A stretch of DNA of 64,000 nt from Amycolatopsis lurida (GTDB lineage: Bacteria > Actinomycetota > Actinomycetes > Mycobacteriales > Pseudonocardiaceae), in contig NZ_FNTA01000002.1 of NCBI RefSeq assembly GCF_900105055.1, forward strand, positions 419,133-483,132. The letters run 5' to 3'. Position numbers and translations under genes: made by a program. Positions 43,005 through 53,672 of the stretch are shown here, piece after piece. Within the stretch, counting starts at the first letter, position 1, and each line of letters opens with the position of its first letter. The notes under the pieces were generated by a model that ran no database searches, was not told the origin of the DNA, and was given only the letters and a program-made list of their open reading frames with translations.

Positions 43005-44678
43005 GTGAGTACAGGGGAGCCGCTGGTCGTCGGCGTCGACTTCGGGACGCTGTCCGGCCGGGCCGTCGTGGTCCGTGTCCGCGACGGCGCGGAACTGGGC
43101 AGCGCGGTTTCGGAGTACCGCCACGGTGTGATCGACCGGATCTTGCCCGAGACCGGGCACGGTCTGCCGCCGGACTGGGCGCTGCAGGTGCCGTCGGACT
43201 ACGTCGACGTCCTCCGCACCGCCGTTCCGGAAGCCATCCGGGCCGCCGGCGCGGATCCAGCCGACGTGATCGGCATCGGCACCGACTTCACCGCGTGCAC
43301 CATGGTGCCGACCACGGCCGAAGGCACGCCGCTGTGCGAACTTCCCGAGTTCGCCGGGAATCCGCATGCCTACGTGAAGCTGTGGCGACACCATTCCGCG
43401 CAGCCGCAGGCGGACCGGATCAACGCGCAGGCGCGCAAGCGCGGTGAGTCGTGGCTCCCGCGCTACGGCGGGCTGATCTCCTCGGAGTGGGAGTTCGCCA
43501 AGGCGCTGGAGGTCTTCGAAGAGGCGCCCGAGGTCTACGACCGGATGCGGCACTGGGTCGAACTCGCCGACTGGATCGTCTGGCAGCTCACCGGGACCTA
43601 CGTGCGCAACGCGTGCACCGCCGGGTACAAGGGGATTCTGCAGGACGGCCGCTATCCGAGCGCCGAGTTCCTGGAGGAGCTCGCGCCCGGCTTCGGCTCC
43701 TTCGTGGACGACAAGCTCGTACATCCGCTGGGTGCGCTGGGCGCCAAGGCCGGGGGCCTGAGCGCCCAGGCGGCGGAGTGGACCGGGTTGCCGGAAGGGA
43801 TCGCGGTCGCCGTCGGCAACGTCGACGCGCATGTCACCGCGCCCGCCGTCCAGGCGGTGGAGCCGGGGCAGATGGTCGCGATCATGGGCACCTCCACCTG
43901 TCACGTGATGAACGGCGCCGAACTGCGCGACGTGCCGGGGATGTGCGGCGTCGTCGACGGCGGGATCGTCTCCGGGCAGTGGGGCTACGAGGCGGGCCAG
44001 AGCGGTGTCGGTGACATCTTCGCGTGGTTCGTCGAGCACGGTGTCCCGGCGTCCTATGTGGACGATGCCAGGGAAGCGGGGATCTCCGTCCACGAGTTGC
44101 TCACCCGGCTCGCCTCGGTGCAGGAGATCGGCGAGCACGGTCTCGTCGCGCTCGACTGGCACAGCGGAAACCGGTCGGTGCTGGTCGACCACGAACTGTC
44201 CGGCGTCGTCGTCGGGCAGACGCTCGCGACCCGCGCCGAGGACACTTATCGCGCGCTGCTGGAAGCGACCGCTTTCGGCACCAGGACGATCATCGAGACC
44301 TTCGAGCGTGCCGGGGTGCCGGTCACCGAACTGATCGTCGCCGGTGGCCTGGTCAAGAACCGGCTGCTGATGCAGATCTACGCCGACGTGACGAACCTGC
44401 CGCTCTCGGTGGCGGGCTCCGCGCAGAGCCCCGCGCTGGGCTCGGCGATCCACGCCGCCGTCGCCGCCGGAGCGCATCCGGACGTCCCGGTCGCGGCGCT
44501 CGCGATGGGCTCGGTACGCCGCGCGGTCCACCGCCCGATCGCCGAAAACGTGAAGGCCTACGACGACCTCTACGCCGAGTACGCCGCGCTGCACGACTAC
44601 TTCGGCCGCGGTGTCAACGACGTCATGCACCGGCTCGCCGCCCGCCGCCGCGCCGCCAGGAAAGGACAGCACCGATGA
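43005..44678 (+). CDS. araB: L-ribulokinase AraB
   Basis: 557 residues from a GTG with GGGAG 7 bases upstream. FGGY-kinase landmarks: VVGVDFGTLSGRAVVV (phosphate-1), GIGTDFTACTMVP, IMGTSTCHVMNG and VAGGLVKNRLLMQIYADV (adenosine motif). It phosphorylates L-ribulose to L-ribulose 5-phosphate. First gene of araB-araD-araA; its stop overlaps the araD start. Confidence 0.95.
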   Translation: MSTGEPLVVGVDFGTLSGRAVVVRVRDGAELGSAVSEYRHGVIDRILPETGHGLPPDWALQVPSDYVDVLRTAVPEAIRAAGADPADVIGIGTDFTACTMVPTTAEGTPLCELPEFAGNPHAYVKLWRHHSAQPQADRINAQARKRGESWLPRYGGLISSEWEFAKALEVFEEAPEVYDRMRHWVELADWIVWQLTGTYVRNACTAGYKGILQDGRYPSAEFLEELAPGFGSFVDDKLVHPLGALGAKAGGLSAQAAEWTGLPEGIAVAVGNVDAHVTAPAVQAVEPGQMVAIMGTSTCHVMNGAELRDVPGMCGVVDGGIVSGQWGYEAGQSGVGDIFAWFVEHGVPASYVDDAREAGISVHELLTRLASVQEIGEHGLVALDWHSGNRSVLVDHELSGVVVGQTLATRAEDTYRALLEATAFGTRTIIETFERAGVPVTELIVAGGLVKNRLLMQIYADVTNLPLSVAGSAQSPALGSAIHAAVAAGAHPDVPVAALAMGSVRRAVHRPIAENVKAYDDLYAEYAALHDYFGRGVNDVMHRLAARRRAARKGQHR

Positions 44679-45361
44679 GCCTCGCCGTGGAGATCACGGA
44701 CACCTTCGAAGAACTGCGGGAGACCGTCGCGCGGCTGCACAGCGAGCTGACCCGCTACGAACTGGTCATCTGGACCGCGGGCAACGTGTCGGCGCGTGTG
44801 CCCGGGCACGACCTGATGGTGATCAAACCGTCCGGGGTGTCCTACGGCGAGCTGACCGCCGAAACCATGGTCGTCACCGACCTGTACGGCGAAGTCGTCC
44901 ACGGTGACCTGGCGCCGTCTTCGGACACGGCCGCGCACGCCTACGTCTACCGGCACATGCCGGAGGTCGGCGGGGTCGTTCACACGCATTCGACCTATGC
45001 CACCGCGTGGGCGGCGCGCGGGGAGCCGATCCCGTGCGTGCTCACGATGATCGCGGACGAGTTCGGCGGGGAGATCCCGGCGGGGCCGTTCGCGCTGATC
45101 GGTGACGACTCGATCGGCCGCGGCATCGTCGAGACGCTGCGGTCCAGCCGCTCGCCCGCGGTGCTGATGCGCAACCACGGCCCGTTCACCGTCGGCCGCA
45201 CCGCACGGGACGCGGTCAAGGCCGCGGTGATGGTCGAGGACGTCGCGAAGACCGTCCACATCGCTTCCGCGCTGGGAACGCCGGAGCCACTGTCCGAACG
45301 GGACGTGGACCGGCTCTACGCGCGCTACCAGAACGTCTACGGCCAGCAGGGAGAGAAGTGA
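44675..45361 (+). CDS. araD: L-ribulose-5-phosphate 4-epimerase AraD
   Basis: 228 residues of the class II aldolase/epimerase fold. Zinc ligands lie in [14 protein letters not shown] and the MRNHGPF segment; the phosphate site is ending TAGNVSARV and [10 protein letters not shown]. It converts L-ribulose 5-phosphate to D-xylulose 5-phosphate, which enters the pentose phosphate pathway. ATGA overlaps on both sides couple it to araB and araA. Confidence 0.93.
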   Translation: MSLAVEITDTFEELRETVARLHSELTRYELVIWTAGNVSARVPGHDLMVIKPSGVSYGELTAETMVVTDLYGEVVHGDLAPSSDTAAHAYVYRHMPEVGGVVHTHSTYATAWAARGEPIPCVLTMIADEFGGEIPAGPFALIGDDSIGRGIVETLRSSRSPAVLMRNHGPFTVGRTARDAVKAAVMVEDVAKTVHIASALGTPEPLSERDVDRLYARYQNVYGQQGEK

Positions 45362-46863
45362 GCACACAGCGGAAGACCGAGGTCTGGTTCCTCACCGGGA
45401 GCCAGGCGCTATACGGCGAGGAGACCCTCGAACAGGTCGCGGGCCAGTCGTTGCAGATCCAGCGGATGCTGGCCGACACCGGCCGGATCTCGGCCGGGAT
45501 CGTCGCGAAGCCGGTGCTGACCGAGCCGTCGGCGATCCGTCGCGTGATGCTCGAGGCGAACGCGGACGACGCCTGTGTCGGAGTGATCGCGTGGATGCAC
45601 ACGTTCTCGCCGGCGAAGATGTGGATCTCCGGCCTGGACGCGCTGCGGAAACCCTTGCTGCATCTGCACACGCAGCTCAACGAGGCGTTGCCGTGGCAGT
45701 CCATCGACATGGACTTCATGAACCTGAACCAGGCCGCGCACGGCGACCGCGAGTTCGGCTACATCCAGACCCGGCTCGGGGTGCCGCGCAAGACCATCGC
45801 CGGGCACGCGGCGGATCCGTCGGTCGCCGACCGGATCGACGCGTGGGTCCGCGCCGCGGTCGGCCGCCAGACGATCGGCTCGCTCAAACTCGCGCGGTTC
45901 GGTGACAACATGCGCGACGTCGCGGTCACCGACGGGGACAAGGTCGAGGCGGAACTGAAGTTCGGCGTCTCGGTGAACACCTACGGCGTCAACGAACTGG
46001 TCGCGCTGGTCGACGCGGTGCCCGACACCGAGGTCGACACGCTCGTCGAGGAATACGCCGAGACGTACGCGCTTGCGCCGGAGCTGACCGAGACGGGGGA
46101 GCGGCACGAGTCGCTGCGGTACGCCGCCCGGATCGAGAAGGGTCTTCGCACGTTCCTGACCGACGGCGGTTTCGGCGCGTTCACCACGAACTTCGAGGAT
46201 CTCGGCGGCCTGCGGCAACTCCCGGGGCTCGCGGTGCAGCGGCTGATGGCCGACGGCTACGGCTTCGGCGGCGAGGGCGACTGGAAGACGTCCGCGCTGC
46301 TGACCGCGGTGAAGGCGATGGGCCGCGACTCCGAGCGCGGAACGTCCTTCATGGAGGACTACACCTACCACTTCGGTCCGGGCGAACCGAAGATCCTCGG
46401 CGCGCACATGCTCGAAGTCTGCCCGAGCATCGCCGCGGCCAAGCCTTCGTGCGAGATCCACCCGCTCGGGATCGGTGGCCGCGAGGATCCCGTCCGGTTG
46501 GTGTTCGACGCCGCCGCCGGTGACGCCGTGGTGATCGGCCTGGCCGATCTCGGCGACCGGTTCCGCCTGGTGGCCAACGAGGTCGAGGTCGTCGCGCCGG
46601 ACGAGCCGCTGCCGAATCTGCCGGTGGCGCGCGCGGTGTGGAAGCCGGCGCCGTCGTTGGCGACGTCCGCCGAAGCCTGGATCACCGCGGGCGGGCCGCA
46701 CCACACGGTGCTCACGCAGGCCGTCGGCGCCGAAACGATCCGGGATTTCGCCACCATGCTCGCCGTCGAACTGCTGGTGATCGATCAGACCACGACCCCT
46801 GCCTCGATCGCCGACCGGATGCGCTGGAACCAGGCCTACTACCGGCTCGCACAAGGATTCTGA
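45358..46863 (+). CDS. araA: L-arabinose isomerase AraA
   Basis: 501 residues, the same as E. coli AraA (500). It starts at a GTG overlapping the araD stop. Signature segments: [32 protein letters not shown], the metal-site region [13 protein letters not shown] and [11 protein letters not shown]. It isomerises L-arabinose to L-ribulose, the entry step of the pathway. The ChvE-like transporter genes follow after 26 bases and may be transcribed together. Confidence 0.96.
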   Translation: MSTQRKTEVWFLTGSQALYGEETLEQVAGQSLQIQRMLADTGRISAGIVAKPVLTEPSAIRRVMLEANADDACVGVIAWMHTFSPAKMWISGLDALRKPLLHLHTQLNEALPWQSIDMDFMNLNQAAHGDREFGYIQTRLGVPRKTIAGHAADPSVADRIDAWVRAAVGRQTIGSLKLARFGDNMRDVAVTDGDKVEAELKFGVSVNTYGVNELVALVDAVPDTEVDTLVEEYAETYALAPELTETGERHESLRYAARIEKGLRTFLTDGGFGAFTTNFEDLGGLRQLPGLAVQRLMADGYGFGGEGDWKTSALLTAVKAMGRDSERGTSFMEDYTYHFGPGEPKILGAHMLEVCPSIAAAKPSCEIHPLGIGGREDPVRLVFDAAAGDAVVIGLADLGDRFRLVANEVEVVAPDEPLPNLPVARAVWKPAPSLATSAEAWITAGGPHHTVLTQAVGAETIRDFATMLAVELLVIDQTTTPASIADRMRWNQAYYRLAQGF

Positions 46864-46889
46864 TCGGTCCCCACCGGAGAGAAGGAACA

Positions 46890-48017
46890 ATGAAGTTCAC
46901 GAAACTGGCCACACTGGCCGTGGCGGTCGGCCTCGGTGCCGCGCTCACGGCCTGCGGTTCGAGTGAGAAGACCGTCGATCAGCAGGCGGCCGCGAGCGGT
47001 GCCGCGGGCGGCCTGGTCGGCGTCACCATGCCGACCAAATCGTCGGAGCGCTGGATCCACGACGGTGACAACATCAAGGCGGCGCTGGAGAAGCTGGGCT
47101 ACCAGGTCGACCTGCAGTACGCCGAGGACGACATCCCCACCCAGGTGAACCAGATCGAGAACCAGATCACCAAGGGCGCGAAGCTGCTCGTGATCGCCTC
47201 GATCGACGGCACCGCGATCACCACCCAGCTGCAGGAGGCCGCGGACAAGAAGATCCCGGTCATCGCCTACGACCGGCTGATCCGCAACACCCCGAACGTC
47301 GACTACTACGCGACCTTTGACAACTTCAAGGTCGGCGTGCAGCAGGCGACGTCGCTGCTCACCGGGCTCAAGGTGCTCAAGGAGGACGGTTCGCCCGGTG
47401 AGGGCAAGGGACCGTTCAACGTCGAACTCTTCGCCGGTTCACCGGACGACAACAACGCGACGTTCTTCTTCAACGGCGCCATGTCGGTGCTGAAGCCGTA
47501 TCTGGACAACGGGACGCTGGTCGTCAAGAGCGGCCAGACCGCGTTCAACGTCGCGGCGATCCTGCGCTGGCAGGCGGCGACCGCGCAGCGGCGGATGGAA
47601 GACCTGCTGACCAAGACCTACAGCTCCGGAGACAAGGTGCAGGGCGTGCTCTCGCCGTACGACGGGCTTTCCATCGGGATCCTCTCGGCGCTGAAGAGCA
47701 ACGGCTACGGCACCCCGGGCCAGCCGTACCCCGTGGTCACGGGCCAGGACGCCGAGGTCGCGTCGGTGAAGTCGATCATCGCGGGCGAGCAGTACTCGAC
47801 GATCTTCAAGGACACCCGCAAACTCGCCGAGACCACGGTCAAGATGGCCGACGCGGTGCTCAAGGGCGGCAAGGCCGAGACCAACAACACGACCGACTAC
47901 AACAACGGCCAGAAGGTCGTCCCGGCGTTCCTGCTGGAGTCGGTGATCCTCAACAAGGGGAACTACCAGAAGGAACTCATCGACTCGGGCTACTACAAAG
48001 CGGAACAGCTGAGGTAG
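46890..48017 (+). CDS. chvE: ChvE-like multiple-monosaccharide-binding lipoprotein
   Basis: 375 residues. Signal with lipobox LTAC (cysteine 22). The mature part follows Chv[61 protein letters not shown] and [17 protein letters not shown]. ChvE-type proteins bind L-arabinose, D-galactose, D-glucose and other aldopyranoses. AAGGA precedes the ATG. With gguA and gguB it forms a second sugar importer beside the YtfQ-type one. Confidence 0.9.
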   Translation: MKFTKLATLAVAVGLGAALTACGSSEKTVDQQAAASGAAGGLVGVTMPTKSSERWIHDGDNIKAALEKLGYQVDLQYAEDDIPTQVNQIENQITKGAKLLVIASIDGTAITTQLQEAADKKIPVIAYDRLIRNTPNVDYYATFDNFKVGVQQATSLLTGLKVLKEDGSPGEGKGPFNVELFAGSPDDNNATFFFNGAMSVLKPYLDNGTLVVKSGQTAFNVAAILRWQAATAQRRMEDLLTKTYSSGDKVQGVLSPYDGLSIGILSALKSNGYGTPGQPYPVVTGQDAEVASVKSIIAGEQYSTIFKDTRKLAETTVKMADAVLKGGKAETNNTTDYNNGQKVVPAFLLESVILNKGNYQKELIDSGYYKAEQLR

Positions 48018-48021
48018 CGAC

Positions 48022-49545
48022 GTGACCGACGAAATCCTTCGGATGCGGGGGATCACCAAGACCTTCCCCGGCGTCAAGGCGCTGCAGGACGTCAACCTGT
48101 CGGTGCGCCGGGGAGAGATCCACGCGATCTGCGGCGAGAACGGCGCGGGCAAGTCCACGCTGATGAAGGTGCTCTCGGGCGTCTACGCGCATGGCTCGTA
48201 CGACGGCGAGATCGTCTTCGACGGCGAGCCGTGCGCGTTCTCCGCGATCCGTGACAGCGAACGCCGCGGCATCGTGATCATCCACCAGGAACTCGCGCTG
48301 TGCCAGCAGCTGTCCATCGCGGAGAACATCTTCCTCGGCAACGAGAAAGCGCGCGGCGGGCTGATCGACTGGAACCGGACCAACTCCGAGGCAGGCGAGC
48401 TGCTGCGGCGCGTCGGCCTGCGGGAGAACCCGGTGACACCGGTACTCGACATCGGTGTGGGCAAACAGCAGCTGGTGGAGATCGCCAAGGCACTGTCCAA
48501 AGAGGTCAAACTGCTGATCCTGGACGAGCCGACCGCGGCGCTGAACGACGACGACTCGGCGCATCTGCTCGAACTGCTGCGCGGCCTCCGCGACGACGGC
48601 GTGACCTGCGTCCTGATCTCGCACAAGCTCAACGAGATCGCCGCCATCGCCGATTCGATCACCATCCTGCGGGACGGCAGGACGATCGAGACGCTCGACG
48701 CGAGCACGGTGACCGAGGACCGGATCATCGCCGGGATGGTCGGCCGGAAGCTGGAGAACCGGTTCCCGCCGAGGGAACCGCGGATCGGTGACGAGGTCCT
48801 CCGGATCGAGGACTGGACCGTGCACAGCCCGACGCAGCACGGCCGGGTGGTCGTGGACGGCGCGAGCCTGACGTTGCGGCGCGGCGAGATCGTCGGTCTC
48901 GCGGGGCTGATGGGCGCCGGCCGGACCGAGCTCGCGATGAGCGTCTTCGGCCGCTCGTACGGCAAGGACATCTCCGGTCGCCTGATCAAGGACGGCAAGG
49001 AGATCGAGGTGCGCACGGTCGGCGACGCCGTCGCCAACGGGATCGCGTACGCCACCGAGGACCGTAAACGCTACGGGCTCAACCTCATCGAGGACATCCA
49101 GCGCAACATCTCCGGCGCGGCGCTGGGCAAACTCGCCCGGCGCGGCTGGGTGGACGAGAACGAAGAACATCGTGTCGCGGAGGAATTCCGCAAGAGCATG
49201 AACATCAAGGCACCGGACGTGCGCAGCGTGACCGGCACGCTCTCCGGCGGCAACCAGCAGAAGGTCGTGCTGTCCAAATGGATCCTCACCGATCCGGACG
49301 TGCTGATCCTCGACGAGCCCACCCGCGGCATCGACGTCGGCGCGAAGTACGAGATCTACACGATCGTCAACCGGCTCGCCGACGAGGGGAAGGCCGTCCT
49401 GGTCATCTCGTCCGAGCTGCCGGAGCTGCTCGGTCTGTGCGATCGGATCTACACGTTGTCGGCGGGCCGGATCACCGGTGAGGTCGGCCGGGCCGAGGCC
49501 ACCCAAGAGGTCCTCATGCGGGCGATGACCAGGGAACAGGAGTAA
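48022..49545 (+). CDS. gguA: Multiple-monosaccharide ABC importer ATPase GguA
   Basis: 507 residues from a GTG, two fused cassettes. Walker A of cassette 1 is [13 protein letters not shown] with [15 protein letters not shown]; cassette 2 has the degenerate loop [20 protein letters not shown], signature [14 protein letters not shown] and [13 protein letters not shown]. It energises uptake through GguB. It starts 4 bases after the chvE stop and ends 3 bases before gguB. Confidence 0.9.
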   Translation: MTDEILRMRGITKTFPGVKALQDVNLSVRRGEIHAICGENGAGKSTLMKVLSGVYAHGSYDGEIVFDGEPCAFSAIRDSERRGIVIIHQELALCQQLSIAENIFLGNEKARGGLIDWNRTNSEAGELLRRVGLRENPVTPVLDIGVGKQQLVEIAKALSKEVKLLILDEPTAALNDDDSAHLLELLRGLRDDGVTCVLISHKLNEIAAIADSITILRDGRTIETLDASTVTEDRIIAGMVGRKLENRFPPREPRIGDEVLRIEDWTVHSPTQHGRVVVDGASLTLRRGEIVGLAGLMGAGRTELAMSVFGRSYGKDISGRLIKDGKEIEVRTVGDAVANGIAYATEDRKRYGLNLIEDIQRNISGAALGKLARRGWVDENEEHRVAEEFRKSMNIKAPDVRSVTGTLSGGNQQKVVLSKWILTDPDVLILDEPTRGIDVGAKYEIYTIVNRLADEGKAVLVISSELPELLGLCDRIYTLSAGRITGEVGRAEATQEVLMRAMTREQE

Positions 49546-49548
49546 GAC

Positions 49549-50796
49549 ATGAGCACCGCCTCCGCCGACACCGTCACCGGTGTCGGTGACCAGCAGGGAG
49601 CCGGGCAGGCCAGGGCGCCGCGCCGGATCTCGTTCAACCCGCGCGAGAGCGGCATCTACGTCGCGTTCGCGCTGATCGTCGTGTTGTTCTCGTTCCTCAC
49701 CGGCGGCGCGCTGCTGGAACCGCAGAACATCTCGAACCTGATCGTGCAGAACTCGTACGTGCTGATCCTCGCGATCGGCATGATCCTGATCATCATCGCC
49801 GGGCACATCGACCTGTCGGTGGGTTCCGTGGTGGCGCTGACCGGCGCGATCTCGGCCGTGCTGATGGTGAACATGGGCATGGCGTGGCCGATCGCGCTGC
49901 TCATCACGCTGGCCGTCGGCGCGGTGATCGGGGCATGGCAAGGGTATTGGGTCGCCTACTTCGGCATCCCCGCGTTCATCGTGACGCTGGCGGGGATGCT
50001 GATCTTCCGCGCGCTGACCCTCACCGTGCTCGGGAACCAGGGCATCGGCCCGTTCCCGGACGAGGTGCGGACGCTGGCGAACGGGTTCACCGGCGGCTAC
50101 CTCGGCAACATCGGGCTCGGCCCGCTCGGCGGTGCCGACGTCGTCAGCCTCCTGGTGGGCGCGCTGGCCATCGCGGGCGCGGTCGTCTCACGGTGGCGCA
50201 AGCGGACGGCGCGGCTGAACTACCTGCAGGAGGTGGACCCGCTGCCGATGTTCCTGTTGAAGATCGTCGCGGCGGCCGCCGTGGTGCTGTTCGTGGTGGT
50301 GCAGCTGGCGCGGTACAAGAACCTGCCGTGGGTGCTGATCCTGCTGTCCGTGCTGGTGATCGGCTACTCGCTGGTGACGACGCGGGCGGTGTTCGGCCGC
50401 CACATCTACGCCATCGGCGGGAACCTCCAGGCCGCGACGTTGTCCGGGGTGAAGGTCAAGTCCGTGACGTTCTGGATCTTCGTCAACATGGGCGTGCTGT
50501 CGGCCCTGGCGGGGATCATCGTGGCCGGACGGCTCAACCAGGCCGGGCCGACCGCGGGCAACATGTTCGAACTCGACGCGATCGCCGCGGCGTTCATCGG
50601 TGGCGCCGCGGTCCAGGGCGGGGTCGGCAAGGTCGTCGGCGCGATCACCGGCGGCCTCATCATGGGCGTGATCAACAACGGGATGTCCCTCATCGGCGCG
50701 CCGACCGAGAGCGTGAACCTGGTCAAGGGTTTCGTGCTGCTCGCTGCCGTCGCCTACGACATCTGGACGAAACGGCGGGCTCGCACCGCCGCCTGA
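49549..50796 (+). CDS. gguB: Multiple-monosaccharide ABC importer permease GguB
   Basis: 415 residues, longer than RbsC-type permeases because of an inserted hydrophilic stretch (about 200-235), as usual for GguB/MmsB. Conserved segments AGHIDLSVGSVVALTGAISA and NMFELDAIAAAFIGGAAVQG. Last gene of the importer; a complex palindromic region follows before the secreted arabinofuranosidase operon. Confidence 0.9.
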   Translation: MSTASADTVTGVGDQQGAGQARAPRRISFNPRESGIYVAFALIVVLFSFLTGGALLEPQNISNLIVQNSYVLILAIGMILIIIAGHIDLSVGSVVALTGAISAVLMVNMGMAWPIALLITLAVGAVIGAWQGYWVAYFGIPAFIVTLAGMLIFRALTLTVLGNQGIGPFPDEVRTLANGFTGGYLGNIGLGPLGGADVVSLLVGALAIAGAVVSRWRKRTARLNYLQEVDPLPMFLLKIVAAAAVVLFVVVQLARYKNLPWVLILLSVLVIGYSLVTTRAVFGRHIYAIGGNLQAATLSGVKVKSVTFWIFVNMGVLSALAGIIVAGRLNQAGPTAGNMFELDAIAAAFIGGAAVQGGVGKVVGAITGGLIMGVINNGMSLIGAPTESVNLVKGFVLLAAVAYDIWTKRRARTAA

Positions 50797-50798
50797 CG

Positions 50799-51112
50799 GT
50801 CGTGAGTAGCGATCCGAGGGAAGGTCAAATGTCGCGTGCCGCGTGCCGGAGACCGGCCTGTCGGGCTGATCGGCGGCCTCACTGTCCACAAGGGACACCA
50901 AGACCGCCTTGCGTGCCCGATTTGGGCGCTTTGCTTGAGGGTCGTGAGTGTCAATGGTCGTTCTAACCCTCTTTATCACTCACGACCCGCGCGAGAACCG
51001 GACTTTATAACATCAATCGGGCGCGCAATCGGTGCGAAGTGTCCCTTGTGGACACTTCGCACCGGGTCAGCCCTGCGCGAGAGGGGTGCTGACCCGAATC
51101 GCCACTCATGAC
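50799..51112. repeat. Nested palindromic region between gguB and the GH51 gene
   Basis: GTCGTGAGT occurs at 50799 and 50941 and inverted at 50978 and, with one change, 51104; the outer pair extends to 15 bases (13 matching). Inside are three stems: GGGTCGTGAGTG/CACTCACGACCC (50939-50988), CGGTGCGAAGTGTCC/GGACACTTCGCACCG (51030-51064, perfect, 5-base loop) and CGGGTCAGC/GCTGACCCG (51063-51096). No gene is seen. Possible roles: terminator of the transporter operon plus operator or RNA regulator for the GH51 operon. Confidence 0.75.
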
Positions 51113-51137
51113 TCGCAACGTCGCGAAAGGAAGTGCT

Positions 51138-53672
51138 GTGCGCAGCAGGTCAACCCGGATCAGTGTGCTGTCCCTGACCATCGCCGCCGGTGTCCTCGTG
51201 CCCGTTCAGACCGCTTCGGGCCAGACACCGACGACCGACTACAGCCTCGCCGTGGACGCGGCGGGACGCGGTGCCGCGATCGACCGTTCGATGTACGGCG
51301 TCTTCTTCGAGGACATCAACCGCGCCGCGGACGGCGGGTTGTACGCGGAACTCGTGCAGAACCGCTCCTTCGAGTACGACAAGGCCGACAACGCGTCGTA
51401 CACGCCGTTGACGTCGTGGGCACCCACGTCGCTCAACGGGGGCATCGGCACGGCGACGGTGGCCGACGACGACCGGCGGCTCAACGAACGGAACCGCCGC
51501 TATCTCAAGCTCGACCTCGTCGGCGGTGAGTACGGCGTCGCGAACTCCGGCTACAACTCGGGCATCCGGGTCGAGAAGGGTAAGCAGTACGACTTCTCGG
51601 TCTTCGCGCGTACAGATCGCGCGGCGGGCACCCCGCTCACCGCCGCCGTCACCGATCCGGCGGGCAAGGCGCTCGCCGATCCGCTGCGGGTGCAGGTCCG
51701 CGGCGACGGCTGGGTGAAGTACACCGGCGCCTTCCGCGCGCGGGAGTCGAGTGCCCTGGGCAGGCTCGCGCTGACCGCGTCCGGCGGTGGCACGTTGCGG
51801 CTGGACATGGTGTCGCTGTTCCCGCGCGACACCTACAAGAACCGGCCCAACGGCATGCGGGCCGACCTCGCCGAGAAGATCGCCGCGCTCAAACCCGGTT
51901 TCGTGCGGTTCCCCGGCGGCTGCCTGGTCAACACCGGCAGCCACCAGGGTTACGAGGCGCCGAACTGGGAGCGGAAGCGTTCGTACCAATGGAAGGACAC
52001 CATCGGCCCGGTCGAGCAGCGGGCCACGAACGCGAATTTCTGGGGCTACAACCAGTCCTACGGCATCGGCTACTACGAGTACTTCCAGTTCTCCGAGGAC
52101 ATCGGCGCGATGCCGCTGCCCGTGGTGCCGGCGCTGGTCACCGGCTGCGGGCAGAACAAGGCGACCGACGACCCGGCGCTGCTGCGGCGGCACATCCAGG
52201 ACACCCTCGATCTGATCGAGTTCGCGAACGGCCCGGTCACCTCGACCTGGGGCAAGAAGCGGGCCGAGATGGGGCATCCGGCGCCGTTCAACCTGACGCA
52301 TGTCGGCGTCGGCAACGAGGAGAACCTGCCCGACGAGTTCTTCGCCCGCTTCACCGAATTCCGCAAGGCGATCGCGGCGAAGTACCCGGGGATCACGGTG
52401 ATCAGCAACTCGGGACCGGACGACACCGGCACGACGTTCGACCGGCTGTGGGACCTGAACCGGAACGCGAAGGTCTCGATGGTCGACGAGCACTACTACA
52501 ACAGTCCGCAGTGGTTCCTGCAGAACAACCAGCGGTACGACACCTACGACCGCAACGGCCCGAAGGTGTTCCTCGGCGAGTACGCGTCGCTGGAAAACAA
52601 GTTCGGCAACGCGCTGGCCGAAGCCGCGTACATGACCGGGCTGGAGCGGAACGCCGACGTCGTCAAGCTCGCGTCGTACGCGCCGCTGCTGGTGAACACC
52701 GACTACGTGCAGTGGAAACCGGACATGATCTGGTTCGACAACCAGCGTTCGTGGGCTTCGGCCAGTTACGAGACGCAGAAGCTGTTCATGACCAACGTGG
52801 GTGACCACGTCGTCCCGAGCAAGGCGTCGGCCACGCCCGCCACGGTCGCGCCGATCTCGGGCGCGATCGGACTGTCCACCTGGGCGACGAGCGCGGCCTA
52901 CGACGACGTCAAGGTCACGTCGGCCGGCGGGGCGCAGCTGTTCTCGGACGACTTCTCCGGTGACGACTCGCGCTGGTCGAAGGTGGCCGGACGGGGCTCC
53001 TGGGCCGTGTCGAACGGGGCCTACGTCCAGTCCGACCAAGCCGCCGAGAACACTCTGGTGACCGCGGGGGATCCGGCTTGGAGCAATTACGACTTCTCGG
53101 TGAAGGCGACCAAGACCGGCGGCAGGGAAGGCTTCCTGGTCGCGTTCGGCGTCAAAGACACCGGCAACAACTACTGGTGGAACCTCGGCGGCTGGAACAA
53201 CACCGTCTCGGCCGTCGAGAAGACCGAAGGCGGGGGTAAATCGACCCTGCTCCAGAACGACACCAAGATCGAGACCGGCAGGCAGTACGACCTGCGGGTC
53301 GAGGTCCGTGGCCGTCAGGTGACGTTGTTCCTCGACGGGCAGAAGTGGGGCTCGTTCACCGACGACAAGGTCGCCGAGCCGTTCCGCCAGGTCGTCACCC
53401 GCGACGTCAAGACCGGCGAACTCGTGGTCAAGGTCGTCAACGCCCAGGCCTCGGCCGCCCGGACCCGCGTCGATCTCGGCACCCGTGTCCAGCCGGGTTC
53501 CACCGCCCGCGTGACGACGCTCCAGGGCTCGCCGGACGACGTCAACACGGCTTTCAGCACGCCGATCGCGCCCCGTGAATCGCGGTTCTCCGGCGTGTCG
53601 AACACCTTCACCTACACCTTCCCGTCGAACTCCGTGACCTTCCTGCGGTTCCCGGCCCGAGTGAGGGGATGA
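51138..53672 (+). CDS. Secreted GH51 alpha-L-arabinofuranosidase
   Basis: 844 residues from a GTG with AAGGAAG 6 bases upstream. Sec signal peptide to about residue 29. GH51 catalytic core: GVFFEDINRAADGGLYAEL at the start, acid/base E394 in GVGNEENLP and nucleophile E481 in FLGEYAS. A carbohydrate-binding (CBM4/9-like) insertion lies around 130-230, and a C-terminal concanavalin-like module (about 600-750, DDFSGDDSRWSKVAG) follows. Such enzymes release terminal arabinofuranose from arabinans and arabinogalactan outside the cell. Its stop overlaps the start of the GH43 gene. Confidence 0.9.
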   Translation: MRSRSTRISVLSLTIAAGVLVPVQTASGQTPTTDYSLAVDAAGRGAAIDRSMYGVFFEDINRAADGGLYAELVQNRSFEYDKADNASYTPLTSWAPTSLNGGIGTATVADDDRRLNERNRRYLKLDLVGGEYGVANSGYNSGIRVEKGKQYDFSVFARTDRAAGTPLTAAVTDPAGKALADPLRVQVRGDGWVKYTGAFRARESSALGRLALTASGGGTLRLDMVSLFPRDTYKNRPNGMRADLAEKIAALKPGFVRFPGGCLVNTGSHQGYEAPNWERKRSYQWKDTIGPVEQRATNANFWGYNQSYGIGYYEYFQFSEDIGAMPLPVVPALVTGCGQNKATDDPALLRRHIQDTLDLIEFANGPVTSTWGKKRAEMGHPAPFNLTHVGVGNEENLPDEFFARFTEFRKAIAAKYPGITVISNSGPDDTGTTFDRLWDLNRNAKVSMVDEHYYNSPQWFLQNNQRYDTYDRNGPKVFLGEYASLENKFGNALAEAAYMTGLERNADVVKLASYAPLLVNTDYVQWKPDMIWFDNQRSWASASYETQKLFMTNVGDHVVPSKASATPATVAPISGAIGLSTWATSAAYDDVKVTSAGGAQLFSDDFSGDDSRWSKVAGRGSWAVSNGAYVQSDQAAENTLVTAGDPAWSNYDFSVKATKTGGREGFLVAFGVKDTGNNYWWNLGGWNNTVSAVEKTEGGGKSTLLQNDTKIETGRQYDLRVEVRGRQVTLFLDGQKWGSFTDDKVAEPFRQVVTRDVKTGELVVKVVNAQASAARTRVDLGTRVQPGSTARVTTLQGSPDDVNTAFSTPIAPRESRFSGVSNTFTYTFPSNSVTFLRFPARVRG

